A DNA stretch of 64,000 nucleotides from Sinonovacula constricta (GCA_007844125.1 CM017568.1:10355780-10419779), one strand, 5' to 3'. Counted from the stretch's first letter, positions 36,901 through 49,135 are shown. Translations and numbers: made by a program. Notes: generated by a model from the sequence alone, not told the origin.

Positions 36901-38562
36901 TACAATAATCTTTAAGACTGTTTGAGTCACATCGCATTTGTATAAACAAAAGTCGTATCTCTCAAGGAAATTTACGATCAACTCGAGTATCATATAGCTC
37001 AGGCTTTTACTAGGTAAGAAATATTTTTGATTGCATCCAATTGGATTTGTTTGTATGTTATTGCATTAATGACAATAAGTCACATATATCAACAGTACAC
37101 ATGAAACTGAACGGGTTATATGCATACTATATGCTTACTTTAAAGAGAAAAACACATATTTAACAGAATTATAAAGACAAACAATCTTATGTTTTACTTT
37201 TGAATGTACTTTGCCTTCTTTATTTTGTAAATGTGTCTATGTGTAAATGCATATCAAATTGAGTTATAAAAATATATATGATTCATTTAAAGTTATGCAA
37301 ACTTATTTCAAAATATCACTTTTTAGCAACGACTATCATAGCAGCCGAGAATGAAATGTATAATGTTTTCTTGTGGGGTTTGTTTTCCCAGCAAAAACCT
37401 TCCAACTTTCCTGAGACGGAGTTAGTTTGAAACCGATTGTGTGGTACATTTGATTACAATTTCACTAATACAAGGCATGACAACTTACACATTATCTACA
37501 TTATAATGATACAGGACCATACAGAAGATCTATCCATAAATGAACAATTGCACCGATGACTTTTATAAACAACTCATAATATTTTTAGTTTTAGAGTTAT
37601 TATAAAATCATTTATTAGAACAAATCAATGATCTGTATTGAAAAAATATTTATATCGACTATGTATTTATATCTGAAAACATTAAACGGGGGTGATATTT
37701 CAATACGATGTAAGTTTATAAATGTTGTTTTATCATATACGATTAAAATCAATTTATTTGTTATATGTTTGTAGTGGAAATAGAACATAATAGTTGATAA
37801 ATGTCTACAGATAACTGAAATACTTTTGGGACGATAAACACAACAAACAAGTAAACTAGTTGATAATAGTGACATAATAAACATATTGTGATTGAAAGTA
37901 CCAAACACATACAGTTATGTTGTGAGAACACCTTTTTATTTAAAATGCTGATTTAATATCTTCCGAACAACAAAATAAAACCGATTAAATTACAAGTTCA
38001 TAGTAATAAACATAGCGGGTTTATTAATTAACTATGTACGACCGACACTGACGCACTTGACATTCCTTGTGACACAAGACTTTATTATGGTGCAACACAT
38101 TTATAAACAATTATAGTAATACATTATAACGTGACGAAGGAAATACTCGCGTTTTGAAGTCATTTAAACCATATTTACAGTATGTAACATTTTAGAGTAA
38201 ATTGATTTTAGTCTATAAAATGAATATTTGAAAACATATACTGGTCTTGATCTGTAAAATGCATTTATATCAAATTTGGGCGTGTGTTTTCGTTTCCAGT
38301 TACATGGTTTATATAAAAACTCAGCTTTTTGTATAAATACTAACGAAATGTTCATTTCATGTTTAAAAGCACTAGTGTTTAAAGGCTTTGAAGAGAACGA
38401 ACACAACTACATCTATAACAATGAATTGCGTTTTTAAGTGAAAGCCATCTAATAGGCACCTAATAAGCTTTATAAAACACCTATGGCTGTAGTCAGTAAA
38501 CTCATTTTGTCTCTTAAAGTATGCGGATAAACCCTAAAATTTGAGAAAGAAATTACAATAAA

Positions 38563-38920
38563 AATATCACTTACCTGAACCTAGAAACCAGTAAATAGCC
38601 TACACATTTAATATTATTTATAAACAGGGGTATATCCAAAATTATCCTATTACAAAATGAATGACATATTTAAGGTATGTTTGCCGCATTTACACCACAA
38701 CATACATTCCATGAACGTTACAACATGCGGTTTGTATCCCACAAACAATCCCACAAACATGACAATGCAACAGTTCCAACTGCACTTAACTCTTAAGTAT
38801 TTGCTACCACAAATCTAGTCTTTCGTCTGGCCTTAGAACTATACTGAGATAGGAGAGTTAAAGCTTGTGCTAGAGAGGGCCAATTAAATACCTGGCAAAT
38901 GATGTGAAGTGTTTGTTTGT
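38563..38920 (-). promoter_or_regulatory. Duplicon module T, copy 2: candidate TATA box and first splice donor
   Basis: On the minus strand TTTATAAATAATATTAAATG is followed by CTATTTACTGGTTTC and then GGTTCAG|GTAAGTGATATT (donor at 38563-38574). TATAAA lies about 48 nt from the donor, which fits a TATA box with a very short first exon. The copy at 52.6 kb keeps the same layout at about 44 nt. The flank to 38920 (GAGAGGGCCAATTAAATACC, TGGCAAATGATGTGAAG) matches 20.0 kb. Function is inferred from signal order only. Confidence 0.45.
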
Positions 38921-39484
38921 AAAATAGAAGAACAGTCCAGACTGCCTAAATGGATTTTTAAGTTTCCTTTTCTCATGTATATCTTTAACTTTTGTTTCTT
39001 TAAAGAAACTAGGAGATAACGTGATTTAGCAGATTATTCTTTAACCCGCGACAAATATTTCGGGGACATTGACTTTTACATAGTAAAATGCCGAAGATAC
39101 AATTTACAAAAAGGCACAATAAGTTACCAAAATGTATGTGTGAGAAACCAGCGAAAAAATGTTCGTTTTTTGAAAAGTTATTTTTAGAAACTTGCAATCA
39201 GATCAACATGATCTCGGAAAATGCCAGTATGCGTGATGTGTGTGAGTGTGCTAAATTTGTGACCACAATATCTGTCTAATAAGTTCATTTTCAGGAAAAG
39301 TATTTTTGTTGGGACAGTAAAAGAGTAAAAGTAGAAATTGCATTTAATATATTCTCTTGACGCAGAAAACTACAAAGTATGGTCTTAATGTCAGCCGCTG
39401 AATTCATCTTATATACGTATGTATGCAATACCTAACTAAAGGACTGCAAATCTATTATACTCGTCTATGTTTAATATAAATTAT

Positions 39485-39694
39485 AATAGGTAAATAAGAA
39501 AAGGTCCTATCAAAATTTTCACAGATATTTAAATCTTATCTACCTGCAGACCAAGGCAGACAAGGTAAATGTTAATGTGACAAAAAAACACAGAGACGAG
39601 ACATAACACACAACAAGAAAAACCATCAGTTACCGCCTTGGAACGGTCAGTCGGCAAAAGGGCCAACTGGGGAGCTTAAACCTGGTTTGTGGAG
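39485..39694 (+). mobile_element. Short interspersed element, family B, truncated plus copy
   Basis: Reverse complement of 49580-49370: AATAGGTAAATAAGAAAAGG, GACAAGGTAAATGTTAATGT, AACACAGAGACGAGACATAA, then the core shared with family A (CCGCCTTGGAACGGTCAGTC, AGCTTAAACCTGGTTTGTGG). It stops at GGAG, so the half present at 49291-49370 is missing. Confidence 0.85.
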
Positions 39695-40500
39695 TATTTA
39701 TCCTTCTGTGATGTTTCTGTCGTAATTGTAATACCTGTCTGCTTTTCACGTAGCATGGACTTAAAGCAGTTTCTGGTCCCAATTCAATCTTCTTTACCCA
39801 CAGTATTTGTGCAACACCTTATTGTAATACGTACAATAAATGTCTATAGTGAATGTCAGTGAATTGTGAACTTTGATCACTCTAGGATCGTAACTTATTC
39901 ACGAAAATGTTAACAATATACTTAAAGCAGAAAGATGGTATATGATGAGCAAGAATATATGATGAGCTTTTTTAAAACCGTATGTTGCTAAGTGATCTCA
40001 CAGTTAGCTTGCGTTTCGATTGCTATTTCCACTTGACCCAAATTTAATATGCACCGAGTGCAGATCTTTAGTGTTTAACCAGTGTATCCAAACGATTTCA
40101 TGTAGCTTTTTGAACATTGTTCCACGGCCAATGTTCTTATTTCGTACGATAAACGCACAACTTTACCGTAGGTCATTTAATGCAATAATTGCTTTCTTGT
40201 CATGATGTAAGATCGCATATGTGCACTTGGATGATAAACTTGGGTTGCATTTATACGGTATCAAACAGCCATCAAGAGTTTTAACGTTTAAAATATCTAT
40301 TGTGTATCACAGATTTCGAGCTACATCAAAGTCAGATCACAACCAGCCATAGCAGGCTTATATAATGTGTGTGGTGCCTGTGTTGCTTTATTGCCCCATA
40401 AAAGATAGTGGGCCATGTACACACAATGCACATTTCAATAATTTAACGCTGCAACTGTACCTGCAGGTGTGGTTACAGCAATTTATACGAAACAGGTGGT
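39695..40500. other. AT-rich non-coding stretch, nothing recognised
   Basis: Short frames only (for example 40020-40205). No repeat of other parts was noticed. Confidence 0.4.
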
Positions 40501-40504
40501 GTGG

Positions 40505-40640
40505 GACTATTACATTTGTGAATCTCCCTGAAATTACACAGATATTTTTTTCTCGAGGTTATCTCGAGGATTGGCAGGCACCGAGATATGTAGATCCTGA
40601 TATCTACCGGAATGTTATTTTTAGAGCTGTCAGTCAGCAT
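40505..40640. repeat. Duplicon module P with an open frame, 40.5-kb copy
   Basis: Matches 17.1 kb and the opening module of duplicons I-III. The plus frame 40365-40649 (94 codons) runs through it (FVNLPEITQIFFSRGYLEDW, QAPRYVDPDIYRNV) and shares NLPEI and Y[IL]E[ED]WQA with the 17-kb copy. Minus-strand TGTAATTTCAG|G resembles a splice acceptor, as at 17.1 kb. Either strand could have been the functional one. Family not recognised. Confidence 0.5.
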
Positions 40641-40649
40641 GTAAATTAA

Positions 40650-42170
40650 AGTTGTAAAGATTGTTGTAAAACAGTACAAAGCAAAATTGACGCCAACGTT
40701 AAACATAAACTTGTTCGAAACATTTCCGACAGTCTCTCACCATATGGCTCATGTGCAGCTTTAATTATAACAGTGCACAATTTTAGAAGGTATTACATTT
40801 TCTGTAACAAAGATATCCCAATAATCAATCTCCACATTGTTAACTACAAATGAAACTCGTCGAAGATCGACGCAGCATTTTTGTTTTGTTTGAAAGTGTA
40901 AAGATATGGACACAGACAACACGTGGCGTTGATTAGGCTTTAAGTGTGCTTGTCGCTTCACTTTTATTTACAAAAGTGTATTTGGCAAATCTATTTATCA
41001 TTATTTTTAATGAAAATTAGCTTGCACGAACTAAAACACCAACATATTACACCTTTTCTGACAAAAAATGGCATTGTTTAAAAATATATACAGGGTATTC
41101 ATTTGTAAATCACAAATCACACGTAGAATATAACCCATAAATAAGTTTACCAACTTAGTCTACATACCAGTTTAGTGGAATGCTGACGCAATATCTCGAC
41201 GAGATAAAATGGCGAAAAACGTATCATATAGTGATTTTGGCAGCCATTTGCACATAATGTATATAGGTCATTGCTTAATAGTTTATATTCCTGTTCTGGT
41301 GAGGATATTGACGTAATATTTCTTCCACTTACCCTTAGGTATCTATTTCGGCTAGCCTAGCATCAGCATCTGTTTGTCGTTAAAAGAATACGGTTTGACA
41401 GCTTCTGCGAGCCAATGCCTCTTTCAGCTTATTTTTTATTGTTAACAGAGAAGGGTCGGTTCAGCATTAATATTTTTACGCATTTGCAGTTGTATATATT
41501 AGGCGTGTACTTAAACACTTAAATAAAATATACGTATAGTATCCATGCATAAGAATATAGTTCCAAGTGTGTTTGGTTAACCAACGACAGGCCACCCAAA
41601 GGCGATCAATGTAAGCGTCAGAACAAAGCTATGCACATGTGCTACTCATGTGTCTTGTCTGCATTTAGCACTGATCATGGCCGCGTGCCAAATGCATCGT
41701 CATTCATATACTAGTCACGATCCCTTCCAGGAAATGAAATACCAATCCTGAATGCTGTCCAAGGTTCCAGACATTTTTTCTCAATGCATCTTCTACAGCT
41801 CATGAAATCATTTAACTCAACATTACAGTAATAAGCAATTATACAAGTCCTGTAATGGACGTCTGAATAATATATTACTGGTAAGGTACTGCTTGGATAT
41901 TGTATGAATCTATGTTCAATTATCTTCACATAGTTTTGGCTCTGTACATATTAAGTACCTTTCTCACACATACTGTAAAGTACTTAACGTTTTTAGAATA
42001 ATCAGTTTCTAATGGCAGCCTTGAAAAAGTAATACTATGCGCTAACTTTCAACTATGTGTTCGATATCATTATTCATTTTTGTATGTAAACACAATAATA
42101 AAATACGTATTTAATTGACAACAGCATTTTCTGAATATCTTATTCGCAGTTTAGACATTTGCTCATGAAT
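40650..42170. other. AT-rich non-coding stretch, nothing recognised
   Basis: No convincing open frame or repeat recognised. Confidence 0.4.
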
Positions 42171-42178
42171 TACAAGTT

Positions 42179-42237
42179 ACAAACAACAACAACAACAAAC
42201 AAAAAACAACAACAAACAAACAAAAAACAACTACTTT
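42179..42237. repeat. (AAC)n/(AAAC)n-rich simple repeat
   Basis: ACAACAACAACAACAAAC and AAAAAACAAC units. It may be the tail of an otherwise unrecognisable SINE. Confidence 0.85.
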
Positions 42238-42634
42238 TGAGAGCTTCGAAGCAGTCCTAAATCCCCTTTGACTTTAAAGTGATATTCCACAAACCTGAGA
42301 ATTAATTGACAGTTTTCTACTTAGTATGGCGTCATTTTATTCCTTTGATGTCATTACATGTCTTTAAAGATACGTCATCGGTCGGGGTGTTTTGACTCAA
42401 ATTGATGTATTTCTTTGAGAGTACCCTCAGGAAGTACTGTTGAGAGCTCTAGTGTTTACAGTTACCTGCGTATACTTGTGTCCAGTGTTAATTGAAGTTT
42501 TCAAAACAAATATAAATTCTCAAAGGATTGAGTAGAATTTTCGAACTGCGTTTCGCATGTATCTTACTTGTGCAGGTGACGGCCGTAACTTGCGTGATGT
42601 TCTTGTCAGTTATTACTTACGAGACTCGCGTCGA

Positions 42635-42722
42635 ATAAGCAATATGGTTGCGATCCCCTGGTAATGAGAGTTTTATTTGCCCATTAAACACGACATTAAC
42701 ATCCTGTCAATTACGTGTCAAT
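42635..42722. repeat. Dispersed repeat L1, copy 1
   Basis: GGTTGCGATCCCCTGGTAAT, GAGAGTTTTATTTGCCC and GACATTAACATCCTGTCA match 51.15 kb and 59.82 kb. GGTTGCGATCCCC resembles a tRNA B box, so this may be a SINE fragment. The name L1 is local to this report and does not mean LINE-1. Confidence 0.6.
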
Positions 42723-42794
42723 TACGTGTATGTGTGATAAGGATAATGCATCAATGAAGCCTTTATTTGTCTTTTCTTTCGTTAAGATGAAATG

Positions 42795-42998
<204 letters not shown>

Positions 42999-43216
42999 AG
43001 GGCAAAACTGCCGTACTGTGAATTTCCGTCCATTTGTCAACATTTTAAGGGACAGTAAAAATGCAAGATTGAAATGAGGTTGTGTTATTACTTTATTTGT
43101 TAGCTTTTGGTATTCAAGTTTCATTTGGGAGTGTGTGTAAATTCAACAATCATTTAAAGTCATGTTTCAGCTTTAGAGAAATGGCGCAGATTTGTAATCT
43201 TTTAATGGTTTTATAC

Positions 43217-43256
43217 ATATAATAATAATATTATTATTATTATAGTTATTATTATA

Positions 43257-43299
<43 letters not shown>
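43217..43299. repeat. (ATT)n microsatellite
   Basis: AATAATAATATTATTATT, then ATAGTTATT interruptions, then pure (ATT)n. Confidence 0.96.
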
Positions 43300-43300
<1 letters not shown>

Positions 43301-43572
43301 GTCAATTACGAATGTCAATATCCAATTGACCTAACTTTGACGAAATAAACGTAACTTAGAAAGACAATGGTCATCTGGACGGCATCAGTTCAATTTTATA
43401 TAATTCCGTCCGTAATTATTGATGACAAGCAAATCATTTTGCTTCTGGATTATTGCTGAATTAATCTGGCGCACAGAAAAAAATATCAAATTAAAATATA
43501 TGCTAACCAGACAAAATTCAATTTAAATTTAAGATATTTTGACATGATTGTGAACTTACAAATTCCAGACAG

Positions 43573-43604
43573 GCGGGGGGGTGGGGGGGGGGGGTGGGAG
43601 GGGG
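43573..43604 (+). other. Poly-G tract with quadruplex potential
   Basis: 32 bases that are G apart from one C, two T and one A, with G-runs of about 7, 11 and 5 (GGCGGGGGGGTGGGG onward). Several runs of at least three G with short loops fit a G-quadruplex-forming sequence. This is striking in such AT-rich DNA. Confidence 0.8.
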
Positions 43605-43609
43605 CACAT

Positions 43610-44140
43610 ATGTGATTCAAGTTGAATAGATCGCTTATATTAGTAATTTTATAATTAATTGAATATTCAACAGTGCAAATCCCTTTTATTCAATTGTTTT
43701 TAACGAATCCGTCATCAGTTTTCTTCTCATGTAAATATATAGGTGCATTGAATGAAATGTCTGAACTTAATAAACCAATGTCATTTATGACATTCTTACG
43801 ACTGACAGCCTAGCTTGTAAAATATCTCGACCAGAAGCGTTGATTGAGATGGGGCTGACAGGTTGAGAAGCGAAAACTGTAACTACCTAGCTAAAATGCC
43901 TCCTTCTCGCACAGTTGTACAGAGTTGATGATTTACACAGAAACAGACAAAGGTATGTATATTGAAGGTTTGGTGATACCGAGAACACTGCTCTACTTTG
44001 AATATGTGTTAATTCATTATGTCATGAGACTATTTCATTTCAATTTCGGACGTCTGTAAATGATATCTCGGTGTGTTGGTAGGAATACTACACTGCGTCA
44101 ACTTTGTAATAAGTCTATCTGACTGAGCAACATGTTTTCG
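43610..44140. other. Non-coding stretch, nothing recognised
   Basis: No gene or repeat recognised. Confidence 0.4.
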
Positions 44141-44149
44141 AAAAGGTAG

Positions 44150-44265
44150 TATCCGACATTATGGACCAAATGTTTGTTTATCACACTGCAAAATGAATTA
44201 TTGTTACCTGGAAAGATCTGGCGAAATGTTCTTTATTGATGTCATATATATAATCTGCATCATGT
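44150..44265. repeat. Duplicon module S, outlying copy
   Basis: GGTAGTATCCGACATTATGG, ATGAATTATTGTTACCTGG and ATGTTCTTTATTGATGTC match 32.2 and 36.0 kb in the same orientation. Minus-strand TTTCCAG|GTAACAATAATT is at the place where copy III has TTTCAG|GTAAAATAATT. Confidence 0.6.
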
Positions 44266-45207
44266 TTACGAGAGAAAAGAATGTTAGTTTGGATTAGTAT
44301 GGACGATATGCAAAAAAAAAAAAAAAAATAATTTGAAACTTGTGTTTGCCATTTTTGTATAATATTGTGGGGCGATATGAAACAAATAATATATTTAAGA
44401 ACACCATATGTCAGTTGTTCAGTATGTCAGTAAGAATTTACTACAGTTAATGTCGATACAACAGAAATATTGATAACATTTGTATACGTTAAGGTTTCAA
44501 TGTGAATGTGTTCTTCTTACAAAACCTTCACAAACTCATATTTTAAACTTTTGTAATCTATGCTCAACTCGTCAAAGTTCACATGCAAAACTTAAAAAAA
44601 ATATTTATTTCTGAAAAAATCGTGTCTGAATCATGGAATATATTCATAGTATAATGATCTGGGGATTTTAACAAACAAGAAAAATAATCTAAATCAAAAT
44701 ATGTATCTCTTTTTAAAAATCCTTAAGTATGCTTCAGTTTTAATTTTTAAACAACTATACAGAGTAAGAGAAAATTCGTAACTCATATCCAGAATTTAAA
44801 TCTCACTATTATAAAGAAGTACGAAATTATAACGAGTACGAGTATTATAAGTATCGTTAGCGCGCATGAGCGCGGCATCTATACCTAATCGTTCCTGGAA
44901 AAGTCATATGGATGACATTATGTTGTTATATAAACAGGTGAAGGGCGTCGTCATCCTGCATTGAATTTCGGATACTATTCATCTTCAAATATCAGAATTT
45001 AATTAGATTGTATTTTAAAATGTTACTTCATGTACATTATTACCTGTCACTTAAAATTGTTAATGTTCCATATGTGATTTTTACATTCGTTTAAATTGCA
45101 TTTGTTACGGCGATGCACAATGTGTTAGTTAAATGTTATGCTCTGTTATGGTGTTTGTATTTGGACTTTTTCCCATGCGTTCAAAGACAGTTCGTTAATG
45201 CGTATGA

Positions 45208-45255
45208 TTTTAAGGCATTAACATTTTAAGGCATTAACATTTTAAGGCATTAACA
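45208..45255. repeat. Three-copy 16-bp tandem repeat
   Basis: TTTTAAGGCATTAACA repeated three times without mismatch. Confidence 0.97.
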
Positions 45256-45299
45256 TTCTTATACAGGCTTTGCTTTTTCTTAGTCTGTTTGCTGTTAGG

Positions 45300-45650
45300 C
45301 AAATCTGTTCAATTGTTGGACAGGACCCCGACGGCGACCTTTGATGCTTTGCATCATTGTTCTCTTGCATTAAAATACAAAACCAATATGTCCTTATGAC
45401 CACACGACCACAGCACCATACATTCCTTGACGTTAAATGTTTGGCCATGTATTCAGCTCAAATGTTACAGTATCAGCTTTCTAAAATACTTAATAGCTTG
45501 TATCAGCTCCAAAAGATAAGCTTGTTCGGAGGTCACTGTGCACTGGGATATGTTAAGTGTTATAGCAGATCAAAGGAAGACATGTCAAGGAACTTTACCA
45601 TTCAAAATAGGGCTGAAGGATATTGCATGGAACAGCTTTTTAAATATTTT
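45300..45650. repeat. Duplicon module T, copy 3 (no donor seen)
   Basis: ATGACCACACGACCACAGC, CATTCCTTGACGTTAAATG and GGCCATGTATT match 19830-19890. GGTCACTGTGCACTGGGATA onward matches 52865 (CAGTGCACCGGGATATGT). The splice-donor signal of the other copies was not found. The 101-codon plus frame at 45357-45662 covers it, but the matching part at 52.8 kb is not open. Confidence 0.55.
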
Positions 45651-46416
45651 CTTTGTTTTTAAATTTGAGTAACAACTAATTTATCTTTAATGGTTTCAAG
45701 TATAAATTGTCATAAAATGACCAACTGCGCTTCTAATGAGGATTTCAAGTGAATTGAATAGAACGCACAAAGGTTTTGATTTAAACTTATGCTTTATTTG
45801 TTCATCATTGTTTTTATCGGTTGTGCAGATATTGCTCAAGTATACTTAGTTGAAACAAAAACATGCATTTATAAATTTCAAAGTTTATAAGCATAATTGT
45901 TCATCCTGAAAATATTCTGGAAATTAATGTTGCTTTGATCATTCATCTTAAGTAACCTTACTGTTACGTTAGCTATTACAACACAGCACTCTAACACTTT
46001 AAATACTTAAATATAATGATTTGTTTATGTATAAAATTCTGAAATATCTGTTTAAAAGTTGTAAATGTAAATAGCATACTATTCTTACACTGGAGATGCT
46101 CATATTATTTAAGCAACTCTGCCAGGTAGCGGATATTGGTGTCTTTGAATTAAATGTGTTTCAAACATGTGACTTCGATCCGTTTAGGCTTCACAAGACC
46201 ACACTGTAACAGCTATAAACTCGAAACTTGAAACTTCACGGAAGAAAGCCTAAGTGGGTAATTAATTGACATGCGTATTGATTGGATCAATTGAATATAA
46301 TTGGATTGCAAACATTTATTTTTGTATCGTAATTGCTAAAAGGCACATGTCTTAGAACCAACGTAAAGAATTAAATTACATTTTAAATGCTTCTAATATA
46401 TTTAAATTATCCAATG

Positions 46417-46504
46417 GTTAAAGTGTTAGTAAACACCACAATTTTACGTACTTTTCTGCAGTTAAATTGTTAGTAAACAACGCAATTTCACGTACTTTTC
46501 TGCA
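46417..46504. repeat. Two-copy 44-bp tandem duplication
   Basis: Two adjacent units, each GTTAAA then TTAGTAAACA and ending CGTACTTTTCTGCA, with about six mismatches. Confidence 0.95.
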
Positions 46505-46564
46505 CAGCTGTTATATTGGCACGTTGGATAAATCAAACAGCTTTGCAAGGTGCTTGATATTTAG

Positions 46565-46640
46565 TTATTGATTTCTCGGTTCTGACGCCAAACGAAGTGG
46601 TGTGGCCTTTGACTTAATCGTATAATGGCGATCAAATCAA
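46565..46640. repeat. Duplicon module Q, 46.6-kb copy
   Basis: GATTTCTCGGTTCTGACGCC, AAACGAAGTGGTGTGG, CTTAATCGTATAATGGCGAT. Closest to 58.33 kb and more distant from 28.5, 34.1 and 36.8 kb. Confidence 0.6.
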
Positions 46641-46649
46641 TGACTAAAC

Positions 46650-48155
46650 GTTTGTATCTAGCCTCGATCATGCTGCATGTGGGAAAATGATGTACGTTTC
46701 AACGTGATGGATGATATGTTTAATAATTAAACATTCAAACATTTAGATAGAATGAGAGCCATGTAAAGACGAGAAAATACCAAATAATCGAAAAAGATAA
46801 GCTGTTCATTTTTGTCGTAACTGCTCTTACACCTTTCATTCGATATTTATGTATGACTCATGCGCGAAACACGTTTATAAAAAAAATTTTTCCCAAACCC
46901 TAAGCATGATCTTTGTCTAACTTTACAATTATTTTGAAAATTGAAAAAAACCCGTTTGAGTTAGATTTGTCAAATAATACAAAATTATAAAGAAATTGCG
47001 TTTCCAATAAGGTACATACATGTACATTTTAGATGCAATAAGTTAAATTTTATATCTTTGTTAAAAAAAGATTGACTCATCGTTCAGATCATGCCAAGAG
47101 CATATACATGTACGCATAATATCATATTTCCTTCGCCCGTTATAGGAAAGTACATCCATATGCATCTTTTTATACCATTATATTAAGCGATTAAGTAAAA
47201 AAATTTAAACATTCAGCTGAATTATTATTAATTAAATGCTATTGTGTATTTATCACTAAACAGGCATAAGGTTTATATTCTAGTATCATACCGCACACGT
47301 GCCTAACTTTACTCGTGCAATATACATAAACGTATTGATTTAATTTGAAAACATTTATCGAATAAACACCATTATAAAGCGTATTGTACAAGCAGTACCT
47401 TTGAATAAAATGCGACATAAGCGAGACTTTAGCTCGCATAATGTTTTAGTCTTTTTAAGGAAATAACGTTGTAACAACATATAAACCAAAAGACCGTATT
47501 TTTACTAAAAATAATAATATTCTACTAAAAATATCTTAAGTCGCCATGCAACAAAACAGTTAGGTATTTACAAATGTTTTATTGATTGATTAATGTAAAA
47601 TGCACCAAGTCTACTGCAAGCTCTAAATAAGCCATTCTCATCCTATTGAGCCATAACATGTTCAATCTTCTCTTCTCCTTCAATTAAGTTGGACTTTACT
47701 GTGCCAAATAATCTGTAAAATTTTGTCGAGTCTTTAAAAAAATCGCATTTGATTGCTATATGAATTTACGCCATACTGTCACCAAAATGCTGTCTTGAGG
47801 TACTGGTCTACTAACTAGGCATGTGACACGTATATGTTATTGTCTGTGCTTCTTTACAAGCAAACTTGACCCGGACTTTAACCTTTTAGAGTTCTTTGTT
47901 CTGGGTTTTTTATCATCGATCGTAGTAGGTGAGGCAGTGAGAGTGTGGACGTTATGCTTTGCGGTATTTGAACAGGAATAAATTTAAAGTCATTCAACAT
48001 TCAAAAAGACCTCGATTAAGGTTTTAAATGACGCTGGTTTGTAAAGAGTAAATATAGACATTATATCGACATATCTAAGAGAGGTGAACATGTAAGCCAA
48101 AGAAAATGAAGCAAGAATAAGAAGATGTCTGAAAAGAAAAACAACAACAATAATA
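46650..48155. other. AT-rich non-coding stretch, nothing recognised
   Basis: No gene or repeat of other parts recognised. Confidence 0.4.
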
Positions 48156-48159
48156 TGCT

Positions 48160-48226
48160 TATTTAAATGAGTTTCAAATCCGTGACCTATTGTATGCTAG
48201 TCTAATACTCTACCGAGTGTGCAGCG
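48160..48226 (-). pseudogene. tRNA-like relic (tRNA pseudogene or SINE head)
   Basis: On the minus strand the order is ACTCGGTAGAGTATTAGAC (A-box-like), ATACAATAGGTCACGG, then ATTTGAAACTC (degenerate B box for GTTCGAATCC). Spacing is that of a tRNA, but the acceptor stem cannot be drawn and the T-loop is mutated. No SINE body follows. Confidence 0.4.
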
Positions 48227-49062
48227 GAGACGTTGTAACTGCACGTTTTTTAGCTTTATTATTGTGCAACTGGCAAAATTTTTGCATTCAACATTACCCA
48301 TGTTTTTACTCAATGGATTTCCACTTGCACCTTCTGTATATTTGAATAAAAGTCATGACAGAGAAGAGATAATATTCATTGTTTTGGTCAGTGTTTTGAA
48401 CAAGAAAAATATTGTTTTCAATTCTTTCACCGCAATGGTTTTATTGCTTCTAAGTATAATAGCAGTATGAAAATACTGATGCAGTAAGGCATAAGACATT
48501 TTGCATTTTATAGAAATGTTTTATACAAAATAAAGAAAATCAAGGGTCTCAATAACTTTTCTGACCACTTTACAAAACTTATCAGAAAATGTATTGCAGT
48601 CGGTTACAACCCGGGAATCCTTCATTGTACTGCATTGCTTGCAATTGACCCTTTTACAGTCAAGAACTTGCTTTTAATTTACACGATGACCGGACAGGTC
48701 GTTGAGACTATATGAAAACAGTGACTTAAACCCATAACTGGACAGTAACTGTTGGAATTCTTGTCTCTTCACCTCTCCAGTCGTGCCCTATATAGGTGGG
48801 ACAACTTGAGCAGTCTCCTTTACGTGAGATTGCACAGTAGGTATAACATCGGGATTTTTAGTACCACCTTTCTTATATATAATATGCCAACTGCGGCTTT
48901 ATATGAACTGTTTTTTTAACTTATTAGCTCTTAACAATACTACATTTTATTTTGATAGTAGGTTGTTTACTTGAATTTGATGTTTTCTTTCGTATTTTTT
49001 ACATTTCACTTTTGACACTTTTGGCATATGATGTCATGGCATTATATGCCATATTTAAATTG

Positions 49063-49135
49063 ATCTTATTATATATCAGCGCTTGGGCTGTTTTATTTGT
49101 TCTTATAATATATCAGCGCTTGGTCTGTTTTATTT
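49063..49135. repeat. Two-copy tandem duplication of about 37 bp
   Basis: TCTTATTATATATCAGCGCT, TGGGCTGTTTTATTTG repeated as TCTTATAATATATCAGCGCT, TGGTCTGTTTTATTTC. Confidence 0.93.

Larger units (their letters stand above)
35670..39440. repeat. Tandem duplicon copy III
   Basis: Third direct copy. Modules: P (35750-35940), S (35950-36240), R (36545-36790), Q (36815-36900, without a GA tract), a segment matching copy I 28860-29270 (37160-37520), T (38563-38920) and U (38215-39440; CTTGCAATCAGATC-ACATGATCTCGG at 39190 matches 29722). A short segment at 38410-38460 (GAATTGCGTTTTTAAGTG) matches 30605 in copy I, which lies after U there but before the end of U here, so module order has changed since duplication. 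Confidence 0.75.

Noticed and set aside
40550..40575. CTCGAGGTTATCTCGAGG as a regulatory palindrome
   Set aside because: It is part of module P, and the 17.1-kb copy keeps only one half, so conservation does not support a palindrome function.
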